From positions 7,665,001-7,729,000 of the forward strand of contig JAVHKY010000030.1 in NCBI GenBank assembly GCA_035079385.1: a stretch of DNA of 64,000 nt. The letters are read 5' to 3'. The DNA is from Aspidiotus rigidus. Its lineage: Eukaryota > Arthropoda > Insecta > Hemiptera > Diaspididae. This document shows, in pieces, positions 59,801 through 64,000 of this stretch. The notes beneath the pieces were generated by a model, which was not told where the DNA came from, did no database searches, and worked only from the letters and a program-made list of their open reading frames with translations. The position numbers and the translations under genes are program-made. Position 1 is the first letter of the stretch. Each line of letters opens with the position of its first letter.

Positions 59801-62190
59801 AATCTTTGATTTATATACTTATCTTGTAGTTACTTAGTGTGATTTAGCATTTCTTGAAAAGCTCGGCCATTTTCGAAATGCCGTCAGATGCTGTAATAAA
59901 TATTTTTAACGGTATCTGACCGATATGTTAATCAAGTCAGTTGATACGTCTTATCTGTATTTATTGGAATATATTTAGAGTGACACTCATAGTTGTCTAG
60001 ACGCAGTATTTTTCGCATCCGTTTGAGAAGGTGTTGCAAAATCTACTGGGTCTCGGTGTTTCTCGAAATGTCATTGGCAACTGAATTTTATAAATGGCAA
60101 AAAATGCCTCTTTATACAGTCTTTAGTGCCAAATTTTTTCATTGGAAGACAAAATCCAAGACCAGTCATTGTAAATTACCGGTTGAACATTTAAATACCG
60201 GTATTATGTCTCCCTTATGTGTGTAAAATATCTCCCCATTATGACTATGAGAAAAAAACAAACATTCCATTCCATGCCGTGTAATTAAAATAAATCCGTA
60301 TCTAATAGTTTTCCAAAATGCTATCTTCAGCAAAAAAAAAAAAAGAAAAAAAAAACACGTTTTCTAGTTGTATTCTATGACGATGCAATAACATGAATAT
60401 TATCTTCCTATAAAGTAAACAATGAATTTTCCAAAAGAACCGGAATTCGAATCATACCGGTATCCAATTTTAAATTTTCAATTCGATTAGCACTTCATAA
60501 AATATGACTAGATTGATGCTCTCGTTATATCATCTGACTAATGTTAAATGCACGTTTCATGAAATGACCAAAAAATTGGTCAGATACTGTAAAAAATCTT
60601 CATTACAGCATCTGACTGCATTTTATGAAATGACCACGATTTTCATGAAATGCTGAATTACGCTAATTAAGTGGCTGCGACATATACATTCAAACACACG
60701 TCATATTATGAGAAAATTTGGAAAATTGTACTTAAGTGCCTTACTCAGAGTTGAGTATGTCACTAAAGATTGGTGTAAATATGATTAGAGTTGCGCCCCC
60801 TTCTATTCGGTTTATTGAATTCTCATTTTTAATGTTAGGTACATATAATTATATTTTTACATACAGTTATAATTTTTCAGGCCTTTATCCTTTTGAAAAT
60901 TGTCACGTATACTTTGGTCGGTATCGTCATCGGAGCATTATATTTTCAATTTGGAAACGACGCTTCGAAAACGATATTCAATTTTGGTTTCTTTTTTGTC
61001 ACTAATATAGTTCTCATGTATATTCCTTTACTACCAGTACTTCTAAACTGTAAGTAGAAACTAATCTTACAGTTTTCAATGTGTAGAAATGATACGTCGA
61101 AAATAATATTCTTCTCGAACTGTTTCCAGTTCCTATGGAAGTACAACTTTTGAAACGTGAATATTTCAATAGGTGGTATGGCTTGAACGCGTACTTTTTC
61201 GCGTTGACGTTTTTCAGAACTTTTGTCCAGGTAAAACTTATTCACCGTTTAAAATCATTGAGATTGGAAAAAGTGTGACTTTGTAACAGGACCCAAAGAC
61301 AGGGGAGGGTTTGATGAAGAAACTAGAAGCTGTAAGAGATTTTTATCGCAGAAGTTGATTTATAATTGGGTCCTTTACCAACTTGTCTTCTGAAATTAGA
61401 GAGTTAAATAAACACCAAGAAATGTAAAAAAAAAAAAAAAAAAAAAAAAAGAAACTTATGCTTATCAATACTTTAATGTACCTACAAATTTTTATCAACG
61501 TCTCTATATAATAATCGAAAAAAATATGTTCTTGCAGGTAATCCTAAGTATGTTCTACGTATTAATCGCATATGTGATGACTGACCAACCACTAGAATTT
61601 TTGAGAATAGTAAAATTTTGTATCATCTGTATGTACATTGCTATTGTATCAGAAAGTTTTGGATATACAATATCCGCCCAATTAAATGTAGTGGTAAGTC
61701 TTGAAATCAAACGTTTATATTTACTTAGAGGAAATAGAACACCTAACCTTATTATTGTATTAAACATGTACAGAATAGTATATTTGTCGGACCAGCGTTA
61801 TCAGTTCCTTTCATGTTATTGGCTGTGTACGGTATGGGAACTGGATCAAATCAAATTCCTGTATTGATTAGGATAGCGATGTACTTCAGTTACTTGCGAT
61901 ATGGCCTAGAAGGGTTGGTGATGGCGGTGTACGGCAACGGTCGTAAAGGAATGGAATGCCCCCCCGATGTGGTGTTCTGTGAACTGCGCTATCCCGACGA
62001 ACTGTTGAAACAGGTTGGCATGGAGAATGTCGACTATTGGATTGATGTAGTGGCATTGACTACAATATTGATATTTTTAAAGATTCTATGTTATTTTTTA
62101 CTCCGAATGAGATTATCAACCACTCCGTCAAAATTTGCTCTCAGCTTTATCGGCCGCTTTGTAAAAACTCATTTTACAGCGAGCAGATGA
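32668..62190 (+). CDS. ABCG1/ABCG4-like half-transporter, complete coding region in 11 exons
   Basis: Sum of exons 32668-32872, 48870-48987, 56377-56566, 57579-57724, 57809-58047, 58805-58939, 59576-59700, 60881-61049, 61130-61230, 61538-61693 and 61774-62190: 2,001 nt, 666 residues. All junctions are GT-AG with matching phases. The nucleotide-binding domain is N-terminal: Walker [10 protein letters not shown] (91-99), Q-loop Q137, signature LSGGE (192-196), Walker B VIFLDE (212-217), D-loop (TGLDD, 220-224), H-loop H249. NPADF ends near 299. About six membrane segments follow, roughly 387-408, 417-441, 462-488, 497-517, 529-550 and 620-645, with C590 and C597 in the last outer loop. This NBD-TMD order and length are typical of ABCG half-transporters, which dimerise and export lipids or sterols; closest motifs are those of ABCG1/ABCG4 (for example YLRYGLEG). 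Substrate is not predictable here. An in-frame ATG at 32,614 would add 18 residues. Confidence 0.93.
33789..33991. mobile_element. MITE with about 40-bp terminal inverted repeats
   Basis: The left arm GAAAAACACTTCACAGTACT continues as CAAAGAGTAAACTGAAGGAAA. It is mirrored at 33,951-33,991 with a single difference. The spacer of about 120 bp has no frame. ACCATAATACC occurs just left (33,777-33,787) and again at 34,034, but the right copy is 40 bp away, so it is not a clean target duplication. Confidence 0.75.
35140..35560. repeat. Probable dispersed repeat
   Basis: The stretch starting ACTTTTTACTTGTAAAAAGT, with CAACTCCTCAAAAACTACTG and TTCTCATGAAATTTGGCC downstream, is of a kind I associate with transposon-derived repeats in insect genomes. 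Only one copy occurs in this window, so the call rests on memory rather than on comparison here. Confidence 0.3.
36611..37491. mobile_element. 881-bp element with GTGTTACGGTAAATGT ends and 4-bp target duplication
   Basis: The left end GTGTTACGGTAAATGTGTAT is mirrored at the right by ACATTTACCGTAACAT, with further pairing (AGAATAACCGGAGA). ATAG flanks both sides (36,607-36,610 and 37,492-37,495). Uninterrupted family 1 copies (4,640 and 14,600, in reverse) show the joined target GTGGTTTAGTATAGGCTTTT, which confirms the insertion. An internal plus-strand frame (36,858-37,172, 104 codons) has no recognised domain. Confidence 0.8.
37660..37755 (-). mobile_element. Possible fourth hammerhead-like element
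   Basis: On the minus strand CTGATGA is followed by a GGG/CCC hairpin and GAAG (instead of GAAA), then an A/T-rich tail. It abuts the left arm of the foldback at 37,756. Flanking duplications could not be defined. Confidence 0.4.
37756..38194. repeat. Foldback with about 200-bp arms
   Basis: Left arm 37,756-37,954 and right arm 37,990-38,194 are nearly perfect inverted copies, from AGATATCTAGTCCACGGGAA on the outside to TTCGTCTCCCT next to a 35-base loop. Each arm includes TGACGTCA sites. The two arms differ at only a few positions, so the duplication is recent or is kept alike by gene conversion. Confidence 0.9.
41451..41585. mobile_element. Palindromic MITE, copy 3
   Basis: 135 bp, with ends GTGATCTGCGATGAGAAAAG and CTTTTCTCATCGCAGGTCAC. 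It is inserted into a family B unit: the interrupted host words CTATATAT and ATATGACAGG rejoin to the normal family B interior. It is the same family as 21,419-21,540 and 24,268-24,401. Confidence 0.85.
42698..42846 (-). mobile_element. Small retro-inserted element with hammerhead-like core, copy 2
   Basis: The 149-bp insert in a family B unit is flanked by the identical 13-mer GTCCTTCTAAGGT (42,685-42,697 and 42,847-42,859). On the minus strand it reads AGATGA, an AAGTAT/ATACTT hairpin, then CGAAACGT, followed by an A/T-rich part with AATAAA. The first box departs from the hammerhead consensus by one base (AGATGA for TGATGA). Host family B copies at 47,690 and 53,815 lack the insert. Confidence 0.65.
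43299..43553. mobile_element. Head-to-head dimer of a hammerhead-like element, perfect 99-bp palindrome
   Basis: 43,298-43,396 and 43,406-43,504 are exact inverted copies around a 9-base loop. Each arm holds CTGATGA, an A, a GGCT/AGCC hairpin, GAAACGT and then AAATAAAAT. A single A tract of about 19 bases follows (43,525-43,543). ACTTTTTCTAACACC at 43,284-43,298 recurs with one extra T just after (about 43,555-43,570), marking the insertion as a 15-16-bp target duplication. Confidence 0.7.
45065..45175. repeat. TCGA-rich dispersed repeat fragment
   Basis: Contains ATCGACTCCAAATCGACTCG and ACACGCGTCGACCTAGTTTC, as in the copies at 17,310 and 27,080. Confidence 0.5.
47210..47400. mobile_element. 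Family B short copy
   Basis: It is bounded by GGAACCTGTTTTATGAGG (47,214) and its inverse ATAAAACAGGTTTCCTG (47,381). The interior has a TGACGTCA and the CTCCGAGGTTTGCCGGCC block. No coding content. Confidence 0.7.
47447..47810. mobile_element. Family B longer copy
   Basis: It begins AACAGAAAACCTGTTTTATT and CTTTTTCGG-like sequence, then the family interior GGTCGGTGCATATAGCC and GCAACGCTTCAAATACTATA. It ends CCCTTCGTTCAACTCCGTTA and the GAGTCCGCGAG variant. It aligns with 42,430-42,955 and 53,620-54,065. Confidence 0.7.
47815..48141 (-). pseudogene. R1-clade LINE fragment (C-terminal end)
   Basis: On the minus strand it starts with CSHCNQD (first half of the zinc knuckle). It later reads [20 protein letters not shown], a block typical of the extreme C-terminus of R1-group ORF2 proteins. 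It is colinear with 7,775-8,125 (LINE A) at nucleotide level. Stops interrupt it. Confidence 0.7.
48870..48987 (+). CDS. ABCG exon 2 (Walker A)
   Basis: Acceptor TGTTTCCAG, donor GTAAGT. Residues 69-108 include the P-loop GSSGAGKST. The exon enters in phase 1 and leaves in phase 2. Confidence 0.95.
49530..49976 (+). pseudogene. Unassigned 147-codon frame, possibly LINE ORF2 tail
   Basis: The block 49,620-49,975 is clearly GC-richer than its surroundings and open on the plus strand. The peptide has [11 protein letters not shown] followed by [10 protein letters not shown] and a basic helix. Order and spacing resemble the C-terminal H-x-x-x-x-C tail of non-LTR ORF2, but no reverse-transcriptase motif is nearby. 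A minus-strand frame (49,597-49,866) overlaps and looks like a shadow. An unrelated exon is possible. Confidence 0.3.
50478..50678 (-). other. In-frame open extension after the ankyrin stop codon
   Basis: After the TGA at 50,679-50,681 the same frame stays open for 66 more codons to the TGA just below 50,480. The peptide is acidic and cysteine-containing (for example [19 protein letters not shown]). It may be former coding sequence cut off by a nonsense change, a readthrough extension, or chance. Confidence 0.3.
50679..51866 (-). CDS. Ankyrin-repeat protein, intronless, nested antisense in ABCG intron 2
   Basis: A single open frame of 395 codons, ATG to TGA, by far the longest in the window. 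Residues about 36-297 form eight consecutive ankyrin repeats of about 33-35 residues. Repeat hallmarks include [57 protein letters not shown] and [19 protein letters not shown]. The last 95 residues (with [10 protein letters not shown] and [13 protein letters not shown]) match no domain I know. There is no signal peptide or membrane segment, so a cytoplasmic or nuclear protein-binding role is likely; partners are unknown. The lack of introns amid intron-rich DNA suggests a retrocopy, a young gene or a transferred gene. Ankyrin proteins are abundant in insect endosymbionts, but origin cannot be decided here. No poly(A) tract was seen at its 3' side. Confidence 0.85.
   Translation of the reverse strand: MKTIRAENIFQAAALNSTPGVQYFCGRSSFPARQVNNKNQTAAHLAAENRNLEMLQYLLALNGSALQVVDIFGNTIFLAAVENGAFDIIKFLVEKYNQDLYQRNKFFSSKTAIHIAAEEGQLEILKYFIEERNADVNVQNEVGEPPIFLAAERNQLDTVKYLVEKANANVTAVDCKKDNILFICAKTGNIEIPKYLLDEQKIELDVNWKNEHGYTAVFLAARFQKLDFLEYFVEAKRADLNIADKNGKTPLHEAVTSENFTIVKYLVSEGADMELLDNNNKTAAQLAKNADIRMFLKENSTKRNPRCAPLAFNPFYLNQITWEPPTGAKNTKMIGAATFAHIEVPHVDMILELLTAALRYANLKFLRPLRPVAEDTINFEGIEAVNALLDFEDVR
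53130..53245. repeat. TCGA-rich dispersed repeat fragment
   Basis: Contains GGTCGACTTTTGAATGACCT and GACTTCACTACTCGCAGAGG, shared with the other TCGA copies. Confidence 0.55.
53283..53620 (+). repeat. Family 1-type start followed by unassigned sequence
   Basis: TTCTGGCGGAGCAAAATAAA and AGATCAT at about 53,290-53,320 match family 1 starts. The sequence after it (TTAAAACAGCCTTGCGGCTA and on) is not shared with other copies and may belong to a different element. Confidence 0.45.
53621..54070. mobile_element. Family B copy
   Basis: It begins in the interior (AAAAAACGTCCGCCGTCTGG) and holds GGTGTATATTGCCTGAAAGA and GCAACGCTTCGAACACC. It ends ATAAAACAGGTTCCTGCCAC and AAGAACCCGTGAGTC. This is the uninterrupted reference for the 42,698 insertion site (TTCTAAGGTATTTCAAGTCC). 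Confidence 0.7.
54310..55050 (+). repeat. Family 1, second subfamily
   Basis: It shares TTTTTAATGTCT and GTTGCTCGATCCAGCTTCCA with 23,610-23,650, plus GGACTCACTCGCTCCGCTCG, the AACTTGCGAATTTTCG block and TAGTTTAAGCCTAG runs. Non-coding. Confidence 0.6.
56377..56566 (+). CDS. ABCG exon 3 (Q-loop)
   Basis: Acceptor TTTTCAG, donor CAAAAG|GTGAGC. Residues 108-171 include the strand [10 protein letters not shown] and the Q-loop in [18 protein letters not shown]. It leaves in phase 0. Confidence 0.95.
57579..57724 (+). CDS. ABCG exon 4 (signature and Walker B)
   Basis: Acceptor TTTTATAG, donor CCACCAC|GTAAGT. Residues 172-220 carry [16 protein letters not shown] and VIFLDEPT. The last codon is split in phase 2. 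Confidence 0.95.
57809..58047 (+). CDS. ABCG exon 5 (D-loop, H-loop, linker)
   Basis: Acceptor TTGACCAG, donor ATTTTG|GTGAGT. Residues 220-300 contain TGLDD, the switch histidine in [20 protein letters not shown], and the linker THYNPADF. The D-loop has Asp-Asp where many relatives have Asp-Ser. Confidence 0.95.
58805..58939 (+). CDS. ABCG exon 6 (linker)
   Basis: Acceptor TTGTGACAG, donor CGAAA|GTAAGT. It encodes [16 protein letters not shown] and a tyrosine/asparagine-rich linker between the ATPase and membrane domains. Confidence 0.93.
59576..59700 (+). CDS. ABCG exon 7 (pre-TM1)
   Basis: Acceptor TTTTTCAG, donor GACAGA|GTAAGT. Residues 345-386 end in [16 protein letters not shown], the amphipathic connecting helix before TM1. 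It leaves in phase 0. Confidence 0.93.
59875..59945. repeat. Small foldback in ABCG intron 7, copy 1
   Basis: CGTCAGATGCTGTAATAAAT is followed by its imperfect inverse ending ACGGTATCTGACCG. The same words occur in opposite orientation at 60,560-60,650. Confidence 0.6.
60545..60660. repeat. Small foldback in ABCG intron 7, copy 2
   Basis: ATTGGTCAGATACTGTAAAA pairs with TTACAGCATCTGACTGCATT. The flanking TCATGAAATGACC and ATGAAATGACCACG words extend the arms. Confidence 0.6.
60881..61049 (+). CDS. ABCG exon 8 (TM1-TM2)
   Basis: Acceptor AATTTTTCAG, donor AAACT|GTAAGT. It encodes two strongly hydrophobic segments ([15 protein letters not shown] and [19 protein letters not shown]). Confidence 0.93.
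61130..61230 (+). CDS. ABCG exon 9
   Basis: Acceptor TGTTTCCAG, donor GTCCAG|GTAAAA. It contains [20 protein letters not shown], equivalent to the conserved REHLNYWYSL-type loop of ABCG1, then the start of TM3. Confidence 0.93.
61538..61693 (+). CDS. ABCG exon 10 (TM3-TM4)
   Basis: Acceptor TTCTTGCAG, donor GTAGTG|GTAAGT. Residues 477-528 include [14 protein letters not shown] and the [10 protein letters not shown] stretch that corresponds to the QSLGLLIGA region of ABCG1. Confidence 0.93.
61774..62190 (+). CDS. ABCG exon 11 (TM5, outer loop, TM6, stop)
   Basis: Acceptor TGTACAG. It encodes [36 protein letters not shown], an extracellular loop with C590 and C597, TM6 and a basic tail ending in TGA. 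The tail after TM6 is about 20 residues longer than the ABCG1 end as I remember it. Confidence 0.95.
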   Translation, partial: NSIFVGPALSVPFMLLAVYGMGTGSNQIPVLIRIAMYFSYLRYGLEGLVMAVYGNGRKGMECPPDVVFCELRYPDELLKQVGMENVDYWIDVVALTTILIFLKILCYFLLRMRLSTTPSKFALSFIGRFVKTHFTASR

Positions 62191-62261
62191 ACTTACCTGT
62201 AAAAAAATGAACCAATGAAATGTTTTTTTCTCAAGCTATTTTGTGATTTTGATGATACCAC

Positions 62262-62267
62262 AATAAA
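62262..62267 (+). terminator. Poly(A) signal of the ABCG gene
   Basis: AATAAA lies 72 bp after the stop codon, followed by a T-rich stretch (62,285-62,294). The position fits a short 3'UTR. Confidence 0.75.
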
Positions 62268-62299
62268 AATATTTATTACAAGCTTTTTTTTTTTACCTT

Positions 62300-63821
62300 T
62301 ATGCACATTAATCTGTTTCATCAATATGAAATCTTACCACTCTTGTATTCATTCATGATTACATTTGAATATTTAAGGTAGATTAAATCATACTTACCTA
62401 TTTTAAAATGTCTCATTGTTTTCTCGATGTGAAGTTTTTTTTTTCTATTTTTTTTGTTTTTGTTTTTTTGTACGGATGGCGAGAAAAATATAGTTCGTTA
62501 ATTTCCTTCACGGTGTAGTTTTCTATGATCGTGCAACGCTGGTTCTTGATTTAAGTACAAAAAGTAGTTTTATTTTCTAAATTCTTACGAGGTGTTATTT
62601 ATATGCTCGTCATTTTATTTCACCAATTGGATTCACGTCTAGATGACACAAAATTATTAATATTTTGCTCCCACTCGGTTAAGAATTTCTCGTTTTCTAT
62701 GATTCAATTTCCCGTCATAAAAAAATAATATTTGCCCATTTATCGGGTAAGAGCAAGAACTTAATTTTCCATCGTATAATGATTTCAATATTTTTTAATC
62801 GTTTTTGTAAGCAGGTGGAAATTTTCATTTGAGATACATAAATAATGATTAAAAAACCCGAATTCAACTTGAAGTCATGGAATTTTCATATGTTAGGACA
62901 ATCTTAATAATCTAGATTGGACCGTAAAAGACTGGAGTTTTTTTTTTTTTAATGAAAGAGTAAAAAGGTTAGAGTAGTTTGCCAGCGAAAAAATTGTGCT
63001 GTAAGACATTTTACTCGTAATTGTTTTTTTTTTTTTTTTCGCGAGAGCTTGTCTTTTAAAACGATGAAAATTTTTATTCAATATATATTTTTTTTTTGAA
63101 AAACCCTGGAACATTTAGAAATCTTTTGTTTCATGGTGAAAGTTTATTGGAAAAGTATCTCGAAAGGGAGAAAAAAATTAAAAATCAGGCGAGTTTCGAT
63201 TGGTTATTCAAAAAAGTATAGCCATTGCTTTAGAAGCTTGATCCTCACTGATTTTTCTTTTTTTTTTCAAGTTCACACATTCAAAAGTTTATTCAAACTT
63301 GAATATGCATAACTCACGAATTTGGCACTTCTTAATTTCATTAATACAATATCCATTTATTTATGGAACCTTTGAAGAGTCATACAAGACGGCTGGTATT
63401 ATTCGATTATAATTGTCCACTGACTTAGATCATCGATTCTATAATTTTATTGATAAGTGATTGCGTTTCTCAAGTTTTTCGGACTTTACCAAGTAGGTAC
63501 ACCGAAGTACCCAATTTTTGATAGAAAAATACTAATGCGATTAAATACACGTAGTTCTAGTATAGTCGTATTTATGCTAAGTACTTCTTTTTTGGGGTAT
63601 GTAGTTGAATTAATGAATCCAATTTTCAGTCGGCCCGAAGCAATGATGCTTCTTTGAGAAGTTTTTCACACACTTTACTGGATGGTACTTACAGTGCCTA
63701 AATTCATCATGTAAGTGATTACAGTAACAAAATTCACCGAATAACAAATCTCATAGGTGTTCATATAAATTTACGGAATTATTAGGTCTATTCCAGCTTG
63801 ATTTTAAGGAATGAAAATCGT
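62300..63821. other. Intergenic, no gene seen
   Basis: AT-rich spacer between two tail-to-tail genes. It has several T tracts (62,939, 63,023, 63,089) and no supported frame or repeat. Confidence 0.5.
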
Positions 63822-63827
63822 TTTATT
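63822..63827 (-). terminator. Poly(A) signal of the right-edge gene
   Basis: TTTATT on the plus strand (AATAAA in reverse) lies about 110 bp beyond the stop codon at 63,937-63,939, a normal 3'UTR distance. Confidence 0.5.
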
Positions 63828-63936
63828 TTTTTTACGACAGAACTTTTAGCAATCGAATTTAAACCTTCATCTAGATTCCAGATAATTGCTAGCCTATAAC
63901 GATTTGAATGTTGGAAAGTCCCGAGATACTCGTTCT

Positions 63937-64000
63937 CTAAGGATCACTTTCATTATCGTGTGAGTCGGAATCATATGCGTCGGAGCTTTCTTCATCATCA
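63937..64000 (-). CDS. C-terminal end of an acidic protein (partial, runs off the window)
   Basis: From the right edge inward the minus strand is open for 20 codons and ends in TAG at 63,937-63,939. The peptide DDEESSDAYDSDSHDNESDP is very rich in Asp, Glu and Ser. Such tails are common at the ends of nuclear and phosphorylated proteins (casein-kinase-2 type sites). Codons mix GAT/GAC and TCC/AGC, unlike the simple repeats nearby, and a poly(A) signal lies downstream. The protein itself cannot be named from this part. Confidence 0.55.
   Translation of the reverse strand, partial: DDEESSDAYDSDSHDNESDP

Noticed and set aside
1..64000. tRNA or rRNA genes
   Set aside because: I looked for GTTCRANYC-type T-loops with paired acceptor stems and for conserved rRNA words and found none convincing; a tRNAscan run would settle it.

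Overview
The window is animal nuclear DNA, most likely from an insect, possibly a hemipteran. The evidence is long AT-rich stretches, GT-AG introns, AATAAA poly(A) signals, an insect-style ABCG half-transporter split over 11 coding exons, and a dense load of R1-clade LINE remains, MITEs and foldback elements. There is no operon structure and nothing prokaryotic. The species cannot be named from this sequence.

Layout. Bases 1-32,600 hold no convincing complete gene. They are a repeat graveyard: a roughly 1.7-kb CRE-rich family (family 1, full copy at 4,025-5,740); two nested LINEs at 7,775-10,385; TCGA-rich repeats; a 42-bp minisatellite (18,271-18,660); palindromic MITEs; an ACAGGGAACCTGTTTTAT family (family B); and a three-deep nest of elements at 30,708-31,709. 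Bases 32,668-62,190 (+ strand) are the main gene, an ABCG1/ABCG4-like half-transporter. Its 11 exons add to 2,001 nt (666 codons plus stop) with every splice phase consistent. Intron 1 is 16.0 kb and intron 2 is 7.4 kb, and both are packed with the same repeats. An uninterrupted 395-codon ankyrin-repeat gene lies antisense inside intron 2 (50,679-51,866). At the right edge (63,937-64,000, - strand) is the acidic C-terminal tail of another gene, arranged tail to tail with the ABCG gene.

How the parts relate. The ABCG product should be a membrane ATPase that exports lipids or sterols as a dimer. The ankyrin gene sits in its second intron and is read in the opposite direction, so the two transcripts could interfere. 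The remainder is mobile DNA whose history can be partly reconstructed. LINE B jumped into LINE A (18-bp target duplication). A hAT-like MITE jumped into an older foldback and then received a small hammerhead-motif element. An 881-bp element with 4-bp duplications jumped into family 1.

The most unusual observation is a set of small insertions sharing a core of CTGATGA (or a close variant), a short hairpin, then GAAAC. They are at 31,134-31,288, 42,698-42,846 and 43,299-43,553, with a weaker relative near 37,700-37,750. The first three are flanked by 12-16-bp direct repeats. This resembles the hammerhead ribozyme core carried by Penelope-like elements and retrozymes, in a non-autonomous retro-inserted unit.
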